64,000 nt of DNA from Alphaproteobacteria bacterium (GCA_040216735.1 JAVJOO010000002.1:1019118-1083117); one strand, 5' to 3'. Shown: positions 9,461-17,251, counted from the stretch's first letter. Program-made: numbers and translations. The notes: a model not told the origin generated them from the letters alone.

Positions 9461-9885
9461 CGGTGGCGATTGGGCCGGTGGTGCTCCAAAAGATCGAGGC
9501 CCATGCCCGGGACCGCTATCCCGAAGAAGCCTGCGGGCTCCTTGTCGGCCGCTTCGAGGCCGATCGGACCGTCGTCACGGCGGCGCACGAAAGCGAAAAC
9601 GTGGCGCCTGACCGGCGTACCGGTTTCGAGGTGGATCCAGGCTTTCGCCTTCGGCTCCAGCGCGACGTACGGGCTGAGGGCGCGGCCATTGTCGGCGTGT
9701 TTCACTCCCATCCATCGGGCGACGCGACCCCGTCGGCGACAGACCGCGAGTCGATTTGGGAACCCGATTTGATCTGGATAATAACGGCGGTTGACGGCGG
9801 TGCGCTCGGCGAAACCCGCGCGTTCGCGGTGGATGTGAAGGACCGCGGCCACACCTTTCGCGAAATCGCGTTGGCGGGCGTCTAG
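9457..9885 (+). CDS. M67-family (JAMM/MPN) metallopeptidase
   Basis: A 142-residue stand-alone JAB/MPN domain. The complete zinc-binding JAMM motif is seen in HSHPSGDATPSATD (H-x-H-x7-S-x2-D), together with an upstream catalytic glutamate in YPEEACGLLVGR. Bacterial members of this type remove C-terminal residues from ubiquitin-like sulphur carriers or cleave isopeptide-like bonds. No ubiquitin-like or ThiS/MoaD partner lies next to it, so the substrate is open. It overlaps DUF6476 upstream by 4 bases and the threonine aldolase start by 1 base, so the three form a tightly coupled operon. Confidence 0.88.
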   Translation: MTVAIGPVVLQKIEAHARDRYPEEACGLLVGRFEADRTVVTAAHESENVAPDRRTGFEVDPGFRLRLQRDVRAEGAAIVGVFHSHPSGDATPSATDRESIWEPDLIWIITAVDGGALGETRAFAVDVKDRGHTFREIALAGV

Positions 9886-10919
9886 TGGATTTCCGCAGCG
9901 ACAACGTCACCGGCGTCTGCCCCGAAGTTCTCGCCGCCATCGTCGCGGCAAACGACGGCTCGGCGGCGGCCTACGGCGAGGATGCATGGACCGAGCGGGC
10001 CGAGCGGGCGCTGGCGGACTTGTTCGAAACGCCGGTGGCGGTCTTTCCGGTTGCCACCGGCACCGCGGCCAATGCGCTGTCCCTTGCCGCACTGACACCC
10101 GTCTACGGCGCCGTGTACGCCCACGAAGCCGCCCACATTACGGTCGACGAATGCAATGCCCCGGAGTTCTATACTGGTGGGGCGAAAATCGTGCCGTTGC
10201 CCGGTGACCACGGCAAGATCGCCGCCGCGCACCTCGCACGGGTTCTCGCCGGCGCCGCGCCCCACGGCCATCACAATGCCCAGCCCGCGGCGGTGTCCCT
10301 GAGCCAGGCCAGCGAAGTCGGCACGGTCTATGGCGTGGACGAGGTCGCCGCCATCGCCGGGGTGTGCCGCGACCACGGCGTTGCCTTGCATATGGATGGT
10401 GCGCGGATCGCGAATGCTGTCGTCCATCTGGGATGTTCGTTTGCCGACCTGACGTGGCGGGCGGGGGTCGATGTGCTGTCCTTTGGGGCGACCAAGAACG
10501 GCGCGATGGCCGCCGAGGCCGTGGTCTTCTTCGACCTTGCGCGCGCCGAGCGGATGCCGTTCCTGCGCAAGCGCGCGGGGCACCTCTTGTCGAAAATGCG
10601 CTTTGTTTCGGCCCAACTCGAAGCCTACGCGCGCGACGATGTGTGGCGCCGCAATGCCGTCCATGCCAATGCCGCCGCCGCCCGCTTGGTCGAGGGGGTT
10701 AGGTCGCTGCCGGGGGTAGAATTGGTCCACCCGCTGCATGCCAATGAGATCTTTATCCGATTGCCGGCCAAGGCCATCGAGGGACTAGCCGCGGACGGCT
10801 TTCGCTTCCACCCGTGGGGCGATCCCGCTACCCATGCCGTGCGTCTCGTGACCGGGTTCTCGACGACGACGGCGGACGTCGACCGGTTCGTCAGGCGCGC
10901 ACAGGCGTTGTGCGGCTAG
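9885..10919 (+). CDS. Low-specificity threonine aldolase / beta-eliminating lyase
   Basis: A 344-residue fold-type I PLP enzyme expected to cleave L-threonine or L-allo-threonine to glycine and acetaldehyde. It opens with the family hallmark FRSDNVTGVCPEVLAAI and has the Schiff-base lysine in SFGATKNGAMAAEAVVF (K204). ALHMDGARIANA contributes the PLP-ring aspartate. Translation most likely starts at the GTG at 9885, whose first base is the last base of the M67 stop codon. Stereospecificity cannot be read from the sequence. Annotation as a serine or aromatic beta-lyase relative would be the alternative. Confidence 0.88.
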   Translation: MDFRSDNVTGVCPEVLAAIVAANDGSAAAYGEDAWTERAERALADLFETPVAVFPVATGTAANALSLAALTPVYGAVYAHEAAHITVDECNAPEFYTGGAKIVPLPGDHGKIAAAHLARVLAGAAPHGHHNAQPAAVSLSQASEVGTVYGVDEVAAIAGVCRDHGVALHMDGARIANAVVHLGCSFADLTWRAGVDVLSFGATKNGAMAAEAVVFFDLARAERMPFLRKRAGHLLSKMRFVSAQLEAYARDDVWRRNAVHANAAAARLVEGVRSLPGVELVHPLHANEIFIRLPAKAIEGLAADGFRFHPWGDPATHAVRLVTGFSTTTADVDRFVRRAQALCG

Positions 10920-10975
10920 ACCGAACGCACAGAAGACGCATACTCGGCTGAAGATACCCAGGGGGGCGTAAGCGC

Positions 10976-11281
10976 ATGATCATTACCGTCGTTGCGTTGC
11001 CTGCCGCTGCCTACGGCGAGGCTGCGGAGGGCAAGGCGCTGTTCGAACGGGTTGCGCCGCGGTTCCGGGATATCCCTGGACTTCAGCGTAAGTATTTCGT
11101 CCGCGGCGACCACAGCGGCGGCGTCTACGTGTGGGATGATCGCGCCTCCGCGGAACGCTACCTCGACGAGGCGTGGTCGGCACGAATGGAAGCGTCCTAC
11201 GGGGCCCTTCCGCAGGTGACCTATCTTGACGTGCCGTGCGTCGTCGACAACACGGCCGGCGCCATTTCTTTTCCCGACTAA
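10976..11281 (+). CDS. YdhR-like small monooxygenase/ABM-fold protein
   Basis: A 101-residue dimeric ferredoxin-like (alpha-beta barrel) protein of the putative mono-oxygenase YdhR type. Supporting motifs are FRDIPGLQRKYFV, the conserved GGVYVWDDRASAERYLDE and a YLDVPCVVDN ending. YdhR relatives are implicated in oxygenation of aromatic substrates without cofactor, but no substrate can be assigned. The gene starts after GGGGGGCGTAAGCGC and is followed 36 bases on by an alpha/beta hydrolase. A small oxygenase plus hydrolase pair suggests a short catabolic step, which is inference only. Confidence 0.75.
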   Translation: MIITVVALPAAAYGEAAEGKALFERVAPRFRDIPGLQRKYFVRGDHSGGVYVWDDRASAERYLDEAWSARMEASYGALPQVTYLDVPCVVDNTAGAISFPD

Positions 11282-11317
11282 GCACCATTTCAGCCAATTG
11301 AACGAGGAGGCACCGCG

Positions 11318-12124
11318 ATGACCGTCAAACGGGGTTTTGTGGATATCGACGAAGGGCAGGTTCACTACCGCTACAAGGGCGCGGCGGAGGACGTGCCGCT
11401 CGTCATGCTGCATCCCGGCCCAACATCGGCCCATGCGATCGTTCCCCTGATCGAGCGCGTCGGCGAGAAACGCCAGGTCATCGCGCCCGATCTTCTCGGC
11501 ATGGGCGATTCGGCCGCGCCGGCGCACGACGAAACCGACATGGCCTATTTCGCCGATGCCGCGCTGCGCACGCTCGATTCGATGGGTGTTCAGTCGTTCG
11601 ATCTGTGGGGGTCGATGACCGGGGCGCATTGCGCCATCGAGGTCGCGATCATGCAACCGAAGCGGGTCCGGCGCCTCTACGTCGAAATGCTGCTCGACTA
11701 CGACGAGGCAACCGAAAAGGCGCTGCAACAGGGCCACGCACCGAAAATCGCGGTCGACCAGATCGGTAGCCAACTCAATCTGCTCTGGCACTTGGCCCGC
11801 GACCAGCACCTGTTCTTCCCGTGGTTCACGCGCGACGCCGCCCACGCGCGCAACAATGGTCTGCCCACCGCAAAACAGCTCCACGAGAAGACGGTGGAAT
11901 TGCTCAAGGCGTGCGGCACGTATCATGTCCCGCTGAACGCCGCGCTGCGCCACAAGAGCGGCGAGCGGCTGGCCAAAGTGACGGTCCCGGTCATCGGCCC
12001 GGAGTGGTTTCAAAAGTACTTGCCCAGCGCCACCGTGCGCGGCGATTTCTGCGTGGGTCCGTCCACGGCGCCGACCGAACAAGTGGAGAAGTCGGCGGCT
12101 GAGATTCTGCGCCAGCTCGGGTAA
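11318..12124 (+). CDS. Alpha/beta hydrolase-fold protein, possibly non-catalytic
   Basis: A 268-residue alpha/beta hydrolase. HPGPTSAHAI supplies the oxyanion region, PDLLGMGDSAAP the usual strand 4 motif, and LWGSMTGAHCAIEVA the nucleophile elbow (serine in WGSMTG). After the conserved VTVPVIGPEW strand, where most members have an acidic residue and then a catalytic histidine near the C terminus, this sequence runs RGDFCVGPSTAPTEQ with no histidine. The family's usual PGHxTPE is therefore missing its base, and catalysis may be altered or lost. The start has a strong GAGGAGG site. It is downstream of the YdhR-like gene in the same transcription unit. Confidence 0.8.
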   Translation: MTVKRGFVDIDEGQVHYRYKGAAEDVPLVMLHPGPTSAHAIVPLIERVGEKRQVIAPDLLGMGDSAAPAHDETDMAYFADAALRTLDSMGVQSFDLWGSMTGAHCAIEVAIMQPKRVRRLYVEMLLDYDEATEKALQQGHAPKIAVDQIGSQLNLLWHLARDQHLFFPWFTRDAAHARNNGLPTAKQLHEKTVELLKACGTYHVPLNAALRHKSGERLAKVTVPVIGPEWFQKYLPSATVRGDFCVGPSTAPTEQVEKSAAEILRQLG

Positions 12125-12191
12125 GGGGCGCGGGGCCGGTCTTGACAGGGCCGGTCGCCCGTCGCAATTTGGCCCCGAACTGCTGGCTTTG

Positions 12192-12265
12192 TCCCCATCG
12201 TCTAGCGGTCAGGACGCTGGCCTCTCACGCCGGAAACAGGGGTTCGATTCCCCTTGGGGACGCCA
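12192..12265 (+). tRNA. tRNA-Glu (anticodon CTC)
   Basis: A full cloverleaf can be drawn. The acceptor GTCCCCA pairs with TGGGGAC, there is a D arm, and the anticodon stem CTGGC/GCCGG closes a CTCTCAC loop with CTC at the anticodon positions. The T arm is AGGGGTTCGATTCCCCT, and the discriminator G is followed by an encoded CCA (12263-12265). It reads the GAG codon. It sits just upstream of an arsenic-resistance pair, but I found no duplicated 3' end that would mark an integration site. Confidence 0.95.
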
Positions 12266-12459
12266 AGCCGGGTAACGCCTCGGGGTTGTGGCACGAAGCG
12301 CAACGAGCGAGGTTGGGCTCGCATCCGAACCCGCTCCGCCACGAACAGTCATGATCTCGCCTCGCCCTTCAAGGTGAACAACGCTGCCTCACCTCTGGAC
12401 GCCGCCGCCGTTCCCCCGACGATCCGGTTGTATTTCCCCTAAGTGGTGCCTATAAGCCG

Positions 12460-12494
12460 CCTATATATCGTCCATCGACGATTATCGATATAGG
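12460..12494. promoter_or_regulatory. Inverted repeat, probable ArsR operator
   Basis: The segment has outer arms CCTATAT (12460-12466) and ATATAGG (12488-12494) and inner arms ATCGTC and GACGAT around a CATC centre, with 5 extra bases on the right side. It ends 10 bases before the arsR start codon. ArsR/SmtB repressors bind such AT-rich dyads over their own promoters, so autoregulation of arsR-acr3 is inferred. Confidence 0.6.
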
Positions 12495-12503
12495 GGCAAT
12501 ATC

Positions 12504-12896
12504 ATGCCAGTGATCGCAAGAACACGCCCTACATCCATCGGCTCGCCCAACGGTGAGCCAACGCCTGGCGACGACATCGCGGCGCTTGCCAAGGCGCTCG
12601 GGCATCCGGCGCGGATCCACATCGTGCGCCTCTTACTGGCAAAGCAATCCTGTATCGGATGCGACATCGTAGACGAGGTGGGGCTGGCCCAGTCCACGGT
12701 CTCGGAGCATCTGCGTATCCTCAAGGCGGCTAACATCATCACCGGCGAAATCGAACGCCCGCGGGTTTGCTATTCACTCAATCCGGACAGTCTGATTCCG
12801 CTGCTCGAGCTTTTGAACGCGGTGTTCGAGGAAAGCGGCCACGCCAAGATTGGCGGTTCCACCGTGTCCAGACGCCCGAAAGCGGCGCTCGCCTGA
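12504..12896 (+). CDS. arsR: ArsR/SmtB-family metalloregulator
   Basis: A 130-residue winged-helix repressor. The core is AKALGHPARIHIVRLLL (about 29-45), the recognition helix LAQSTVSEHLRIL and the wing ITGEIERPRVCYSLNP. Candidate thiol ligands are C50 and C53 in QSCIGCDIV, plus C89 in the wing (PRVCY). Two cysteines on the DNA-reading helix region plus a third nearby fit arsenite or antimonite sensing, though this is not the classic ELCVCDL box. It directly precedes an ACR3 arsenite transporter and has a dyad operator ahead of the ATG. It probably releases DNA on arsenite binding. Confidence 0.88.
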   Translation: MPVIARTRPTSIGSPNGEPTPGDDIAALAKALGHPARIHIVRLLLAKQSCIGCDIVDEVGLAQSTVSEHLRILKAANIITGEIERPRVCYSLNPDSLIPLLELLNAVFEESGHAKIGGSTVSRRPKAALA

Positions 12897-12944
12897 TCGC
12901 ATCTGTGCCCGGGCCCATGCTCTCAGAAACCAAAGGACGTCAAC

Positions 12945-14081
12945 GTGTCGGTATTTGATCGCTATCTCTCGCTGTGGGTCGCCCTGTGCATCGTTGCCGG
13001 GGTGGTCCTCGGCAATCTCCTGCCCGGCTTTTTTGAAACCGTCGCGGGTTGGGAATACGCCTCGGTCAATTTGGTTGTCGCCGTTCTGATTTGGGCAATG
13101 GTCTACCCCATGATGGTCGCGGTGGATTTCGCCAGTCTGCGGCACATTCACAAGCGCCCAAAAGGCTTGGTCATCACGGTGGTGGTGAACTGGTTGATCA
13201 AGCCCTTCACCATGGCCGCGCTCGGCGTGCTGTTCTTCGAGTTCCTTTTTGCCGATCTGATCGATCCGGCCGATGCGAGTCAGTACATTGCCGGGCTCAT
13301 CTTGCTTGGCGCCGCACCGTGCACCGCCATGGTGTTTGTATGGTCGCAGCTCACCCGGGGCGACCCGAACTACACCCTTGTCCAGGTTTCCCTCAACGAC
13401 GTCATCATGATCTTCGCATTTGCGCCGATCGTCGCGCTGCTTCTCGGCGTGACCGACATCGACGTGCCATGGCAAACCTTGCTCCTATCGGTCGCCCTCT
13501 ATGTGGTCATTCCGCTCGGCGCCGGCGCCGCGACGCGGGCAGCGCTTGTCAGGAGGTCTGGTAACGGCATCCAAAGCAACGCCCACAGCAACGCGTCAAG
13601 CAACGGCCAAGTCGAGCGGTTCGTCGCCCGGATCAAACCGTTCTCTATCCTTGGCCTGCTCGCAACCGTGGTGCTGCTGTTCGGTTTCCAGGGACACGTC
13701 ATCGTCGACGACCCGCTGCTGATCGGCTTGATTGCCGTCCCGCTGCTGATCCAATCCTACGGAATCTTCGTCATCGCCTACGTCGCCGCTTGGGCATGGC
13801 GTGTGCCGCACAATGTGGCGGCGCCCTGCGCATTGATCGGCACGTCGAACTTCTTCGAACTCGCCGTCGCCGTCGCGATCGGCCTGTTCGGGCTGAACTC
13901 CGGGGCAGCTTTGGTGACCGTTGTAGGCGTTCTAGTCGAAGTACCGGTGATGCTCTCGCTCGTCGCCTTTGCAAACCGAACTAGAAGCTATTTTCCACGC
14001 GCGGAGGACAAGACCGTGGATGAGGCGATGACATTTCCGCACCCCTCCCAAGCCGCGGGTGAACCAGATTCCCAGGGTTAA
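12945..14081 (+). CDS. acr3: ACR3-family arsenite efflux permease
   Basis: A 378-residue inner-membrane protein with about ten hydrophobic segments that exports As(III). The BASS/ACR3 hallmark [17 protein letters not shown] carries the conserved cysteine (C126) needed for arsenite transport in characterised ACR3 proteins. [15 protein letters not shown] and the closing [15 protein letters not shown] match the family. The start is the GTG at 12945, preceded by AAAGGACG. An unusual polar loop at about 206-222 ([16 protein letters not shown]) is built from near-repeats. No arsC is adjacent, so the unit handles arsenite rather than arsenate. Its TAA overlaps the convergent chrR stop by 4 bases. 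Confidence 0.92.
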   Translation: MSVFDRYLSLWVALCIVAGVVLGNLLPGFFETVAGWEYASVNLVVAVLIWAMVYPMMVAVDFASLRHIHKRPKGLVITVVVNWLIKPFTMAALGVLFFEFLFADLIDPADASQYIAGLILLGAAPCTAMVFVWSQLTRGDPNYTLVQVSLNDVIMIFAFAPIVALLLGVTDIDVPWQTLLLSVALYVVIPLGAGAATRAALVRRSGNGIQSNAHSNASSNGQVERFVARIKPFSILGLLATVVLLFGFQGHVIVDDPLLIGLIAVPLLIQSYGIFVIAYVAAWAWRVPHNVAAPCALIGTSNFFELAVAVAIGLFGLNSGAALVTVVGVLVEVPVMLSLVAFANRTRSYFPRAEDKTVDEAMTFPHPSQAAGEPDSQG

Positions 14082-14740
14082 ATTCGATCCCGTAACTGCA
14101 AAAATGGACCGAGTAGGCGACCGAACGGCGTCAAGAGGCGGAGCGGGGCGTTCGTGACAGCCAAGCAAATACAGGCCTCGCTTGCCGTCGCCACCGGGCT
14201 GTGGCGCACACTCGGGTCCGCGGTAGCAAAATCGCCCATGCGGTAGCCTTGATCGCCGTCGTCAAAACCCCCCTTCAGGACGACGGTGAATTCGTCGCCG
14301 CGATGGGTGTGACGGGGAACTGCGGCGCCTGGATTTATCTTCAAGAGTTTTGCCGTGTACCCGGCTTCGCTGGTCGTGAGTTGGAATTCCGATACACCGC
14401 GCGCAACGCGTTTCCAGGGCAGATCGTCGAGGACGCTCGGTAGGCGTTCGGCCAAGGCGCACGGGACATCGCCTTTCAGGGGGGGCGGCACCTCCGTGTC
14501 GCGCTCAAGCTCGTTCTCCACGATCGCCAATACACCGACAAGTGCCGCTTCGGTATCGATTGGCGCTCCGTCGGATTCTGCCAACAGCGCGCCGCCGACA
14601 TCTTCGTAACGTCTGACCGCGGCGAGACACGATGGGCAATGCGACAGATGCACCGCCAAGGCGAGGGCGACGGGTTCGGCTGCGCTGCCCGACGCATAGG
14701 CCGAGAGGGCATCGATATCGGGATGGTGATGAGCTGACAT
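14078..14740 (-). CDS. chrR: ChrR-type zinc anti-sigma factor with cupin domain
   Basis: A 220-residue anti-sigma factor that should hold the adjacent ECF sigma inactive until singlet oxygen or organic peroxide appears. The N-terminal zinc anti-sigma domain has HLSHCPSC, giving H31, C35 and C38, with an early histidine (about H6) as a fourth ligand. The C-terminal cupin domain keeps the metal set H144, H146 (PRHTHRGDE), E150 and H180. By recall this matches the ligand spacing of Rhodobacter sphaeroides ChrR, whose cupin part is needed for the singlet-oxygen response. It starts 3 bases after the sigma stop, so it is co-transcribed and coupled. It shares a TTAA stop region with acr3. Confidence 0.93.
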   Translation of the reverse strand: MSAHHHPDIDALSAYASGSAAEPVALALAVHLSHCPSCLAAVRRYEDVGGALLAESDGAPIDTEAALVGVLAIVENELERDTEVPPPLKGDVPCALAERLPSVLDDLPWKRVARGVSEFQLTTSEAGYTAKLLKINPGAAVPRHTHRGDEFTVVLKGGFDDGDQGYRMGDFATADPSVRHSPVATASEACICLAVTNAPLRLLTPFGRLLGPFLQLRDRI

Positions 14741-14743
14741 ATC

Positions 14744-15289
14744 CTATTGCTCCATACTCTGTCTTAGCGATGTGAGCGCCAAGCGGATTCGCGACTTGAC
14801 GGTGCCCAGTGGAAGCCCGGTCTCTGTCGCGATCTCGCCGTGGGACTTCTCTTCAAGAAAGGACATGGCCAGCACCCGCGCCTGTTCCTCCGGAAGTTCC
14901 TTAATCAGTCGTCGGGTTCTCCGGAAATCTGCACCTGCCTCGGTGTGCAAATATTGGGTGGGCTCGACAACCCATTCTTCGGGAGGCAAATCCGGTTCCG
15001 GTCTGTTTCTGCGGCGAAATAGATCGATGCGTTTGTTTCGACAAATAGTGAAGATCCAGGTTGCTGCGGACGCCCTTGCCGGGTCATACGTTCTTGCGGA
15101 TCGCCAGACAGCGAGCATGGTTTCTTGAACGAGTTCGTCGGCGAGAGCCGGGTCCCTAGACTGCCTTAGGGCGAACCCTTTGATCCGGGGTGCGAAATGT
15201 CGGAAGAGCTCGGCAAAGGCGTTACGGTCGCGCTCTCGGCCAATTCGTAGGATCAGATTGGACCAAGGATCCGTGCTGTCATCCACCAT
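14744..15289 (-). CDS. rpoE: ECF sigma factor, sigma-E/RpoE (ECF11 type)
   Basis: A 181-residue ECF sigma factor. Region 2 contains ADELVQETMLAVWRSARTYD followed by SAATWIFTICRNKRIDLFRR; region 4 contains MSFLEEKSHGEIATETGLPLG and a TVKSRIRLALTSLRQ helix. Pairing with ChrR marks it as the ECF11 group that answers singlet oxygen. I chose the ATG at 15289 (MVDDSTDPW) because it has an AAGGG site and gives a standard N terminus; an upstream ATG at 15367 would add 26 poorly ECF-like residues. Two matching candidate target promoters lie at 16.5 kb in front of the fasciclin and folE genes. Confidence 0.93.
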   Translation of the reverse strand: MVDDSTDPWSNLILRIGRERDRNAFAELFRHFAPRIKGFALRQSRDPALADELVQETMLAVWRSARTYDPARASAATWIFTICRNKRIDLFRRRNRPEPDLPPEEWVVEPTQYLHTEAGADFRRTRRLIKELPEEQARVLAMSFLEEKSHGEIATETGLPLGTVKSRIRLALTSLRQSMEQ

Positions 15290-15370
15290 GTTAGGGCCCT
15301 TGCCGGGATTATGGAGGGGCGGCGCGATAGGCCCCGCCCGTTCGACCTCGAGTCGTGCAGCGAACATCGT

Positions 15371-15892
15371 TTATCGGCCTGCAGGGTTTATCGGGTCGTA
15401 CTGGAACGCTCTCTTTTTCACAAAGAACATCGAGAGTCGACCCAGTTCCACACCGAATTTTGATACACGAGCCCGATAGATCAAGACGCCGCTACCTTGG
15501 AGGAGGAGGCGGTCGCTCAAACGAACCCGGACCGATCGACGGGCGAGGGGAAGGTCCATGACGTAGCGCCACACGAACGCGTTCCCATCGGATTCTCCCA
15601 TCGCCGCTCCGATGACGTCATCCGCCTCGCCTCTGTAGCAACCGCCGCCGAGGCGTCTGATCGTCCAAGTTCGATTGTCGGTCCGACCGGTTGAGTAAAC
15701 AAAATGCTCTTTCAAGGTGAGCGTCTCGCCATCCCAAACGCCTTCAGTGTCCACTTCGAATTGGGCGCGCGGCGTCCCGAAGCGATCCTCGAACACACCC
15801 CAAGCTCTAGTTTCGTCGGCGAAATACTCCTCCAAAATCAACGGCATTGGTTGAAGTCGCGAGGGCTCGACGGGCATGGGTTCAAGTGACAT
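15371..15892 (-). CDS. DUF3833 family protein
   Basis: A 173-residue protein of the DUF3833 family. The N-terminal LILEEYFADETRAWGVFEDR, the strand TLTLKEHFVYSTGRTDNRTW and the ending RLSMFFVKKR are typical. The family is predicted to be a lipocalin-like or lipid-associated beta protein, often a lipoprotein, and recurs near sigma-E/ChrR and cyclopropane-fatty-acid genes, pointing to membrane lipid protection. No lipobox or signal peptide is visible at this N terminus. It lies 82 bases upstream of the sigma gene on the same strand and probably heads that operon. I found no TGATCC-type box in front of it. Confidence 0.8.
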   Translation of the reverse strand: MSLEPMPVEPSRLQPMPLILEEYFADETRAWGVFEDRFGTPRAQFEVDTEGVWDGETLTLKEHFVYSTGRTDNRTWTIRRLGGGCYRGEADDVIGAAMGESDGNAFVWRYVMDLPLARRSVRVRLSDRLLLQGSGVLIYRARVSKFGVELGRLSMFFVKKRAFQYDPINPAGR

Positions 15893-15920
15893 TCACAAAG
15901 ACCGATTGCTGGCGCGTACC

Positions 15921-15958
15921 AAAAAAAAGGTAAGGGCCCGGAATATCCCACCGGGCCC
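15921..15958 (-). terminator. Rho-independent terminator after the fasciclin gene
   Basis: Read on the minus strand, an 8-bp stem GGGCCCGG/CCGGGCCC with a 9-base loop (15934-15958) is followed by TTACC and then eight T residues (15921-15928). It lies 12 bases after the fasciclin stop and should separate that gene from DUF3833-sigma-chrR downstream. Confidence 0.85.
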
Positions 15959-15970
15959 CATCGACCGTGC

Positions 15971-16459
15971 CTATTGCGGTGGGAGAATGACTTTGTCGAT
16001 CACGTGAATGACGCCGTTTGACGCTTGGATGTCGGCGGCGGTCACCGTTGCGTCGTTGATCATCACGCCACCGGACATCGCATCGACATTGATGTCGCTG
16101 CCCTGGAGCGTCGCAACGCTGAGCTTCTTGCCGGCGATGTCGCCCGACATCACCTTGCCCGACAGAACATGATAGGTGAGCACGGCGATGAGTCGATCCC
16201 GGTTCTCGGGTTTAAGTAAGGTTTCGACGGTTCCCTCCGGAAGTTTGGCGAAGGCAGCATCGCTCGGCGCGAAGACCGTGAACGGACCGGGGCCCGAAAG
16301 CGCGCCACCGAGATCGGCTGCCTGAACCGCGGCAACCAAGGTCTTGAATTGGCCCGCTTCGATGGCGGTTTCCACGATGTTCGCGGCATTTGCAGCGAAC
16401 GTGGAGGCAAACGTACCGGCTGCAACAATTCCGGCGGCGAGGAATTTAGTGAACTTCAC
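15971..16459 (-). CDS. Exported fasciclin (FAS1) domain protein
   Basis: A 162-residue secreted protein. It starts at a GTG (16459) with a GGGAGA ribosome site; residues 1-26 form a signal peptide (LAAGIVAAGTFASTFAANAA). The remainder is one FAS1 domain, shown by PFTVFAPSDAAFAKLP, the central LTYHVLSGKV and the closing NGVIHVIDKVILPP. FAS1 domains mediate adhesion or matrix contacts. I recall a fasciclin gene as a member of the Rhodobacter sigma-E/ChrR regulon, and the promoter here supports the same control. It is divergent from folE. Confidence 0.92.
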   Translation of the reverse strand: MKFTKFLAAGIVAAGTFASTFAANAANIVETAIEAGQFKTLVAAVQAADLGGALSGPGPFTVFAPSDAAFAKLPEGTVETLLKPENRDRLIAVLTYHVLSGKVMSGDIAGKKLSVATLQGSDINVDAMSGGVMINDATVTAADIQASNGVIHVIDKVILPPQ

Positions 16460-16516
16460 AACGATCTCCCTTGGTTGAAACTCTGCTGCGTTGGCGATTT
16501 CGCGCAACGTCGAAAG

Positions 16517-16545
16517 GGATACAGGTGACCACCGGCATTGGATCA
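16517..16545 (-). promoter_or_regulatory. Sigma-E (ECF11)-like promoter of the fasciclin gene
   Basis: On the minus strand, TGATCC (16545-16540) is followed by a 17-base spacer and GTATCC (16522-16517). The TGATCC -35 element is the one I recall for Rhodobacter sigma-E targets, and the same box, spacer and GTATC recur in the divergent folE promoter. Transcription would start about 50 bases before the GTG. Confidence 0.75.
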
Positions 16546-16567
16546 TTCCGGGCACAAATTTTTTGAC

Positions 16568-16596
16568 TGATCCAAAGGCGACGGCCGTGCGTATCT
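16568..16596 (+). promoter_or_regulatory. Sigma-E (ECF11)-like promoter of folE
   Basis: TGATCC (16568-16573), a 17-base spacer and GTATCT (16591-16596), with the folE ATG at 16622. It mirrors the fasciclin promoter, with the two -35 boxes 22 bases apart and pointing outward. The ribosome site CGGAGAT follows at 16611-16617. Confidence 0.75.
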
Positions 16597-16621
16597 CTTC
16601 GAAAGCAACACGGAGATACCT

Positions 16622-17251
16622 ATGGCCCCCGCAAATCTGGCTCTACTCGAAACCTTTCAAAGCGAGCGCCGCGCCGCAGAAGCGCGCAGGCCCACGCGGG
16701 AAGAAGCGGAAGCCGCGGTTCGCACTCTTATTAGTTACGCAGGAGACGATGCCAGCCGGGAGGGGCTGTTAGGCACCCCGGACAGGGTCGTACGTTCCTA
16801 TGACGAGTTTTTCGCCGGCTACTTCGACGATCCGGTCCAGATCCTAGAGCGGACATTCGAAGAAACCGACGGGTATGACGAAATGGTCATTCTGCGGGAT
16901 ATCGAACTCGCCAGTCACTGCGAACATCATATGGTCCCGATTCTGGGGCGGGCCCATATTGCCTATCTTCCCAACAAGCGCGTCGTGGGGATCAGCAAGC
17001 TCGCGCGAGTCCTGGATGTCTTTGCCCATCGCTTGCAGATCCAAGAAAAGTTGACGAGTCAGGTCGCCAACACGATCAACGAGGTTCTCCAACCCCGTGG
17101 CGTCGGCGTCATCATCGAGGCCGCGCACCAATGCATGACGACTCGCGGCGTCAATAAACCCGGAGTCACTATGGTAACCAGTACATTGCTGGGTTGCTTT
17201 CGCGACGACCCGACGACGCGCCAAGAGTTCCTGTCGATGGTTCGCGCCTAA
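16622..17251 (+). CDS. folE: GTP cyclohydrolase I
   Basis: FolE opens GTP to 7,8-dihydroneopterin triphosphate, the entry step to tetrahydrofolate and other pterins. At 209 residues it is a normal type IA enzyme. The zinc ligands are C100 and H103 ([15 protein letters not shown]) and C171 ([12 protein letters not shown]), and [18 protein letters not shown] helix residues follow KLAR. Its promoter looks dependent on the sigma-E factor encoded 1.3 kb away, so pterin supply may be raised during photo-oxidative stress, for example for photolyase cofactors. That link is inference. Confidence 0.96.
   Translation: MAPANLALLETFQSERRAAEARRPTREEAEAAVRTLISYAGDDASREGLLGTPDRVVRSYDEFFAGYFDDPVQILERTFEETDGYDEMVILRDIELASHCEHHMVPILGRAHIAYLPNKRVVGISKLARVLDVFAHRLQIQEKLTSQVANTINEVLQPRGVGVIIEAAHQCMTTRGVNKPGVTMVTSTLLGCFRDDPTTRQEFLSMVRA

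Noticed and set aside
12192-12265. tRNA-Glu as an integration site for a genomic island
   Set aside because: There is no integrase, no repeat of the tRNA end downstream and no phage genes in the window.
12294-12348. A tRNA-like 3' segment (CATCCGAACCCGCTCCGCCACGA) after tRNA-Glu
   Set aside because: Only a T-arm-like piece and an acceptor-like end can be drawn; there is no anticodon or D arm, and CCA is replaced by CGA. It could be a decayed tRNA, but the support is too thin.
15177-15256. TGATCC boxes inside the sigma gene
   Set aside because: They are within coding sequence and have no GTATC at 17 bases, so they look like chance matches.
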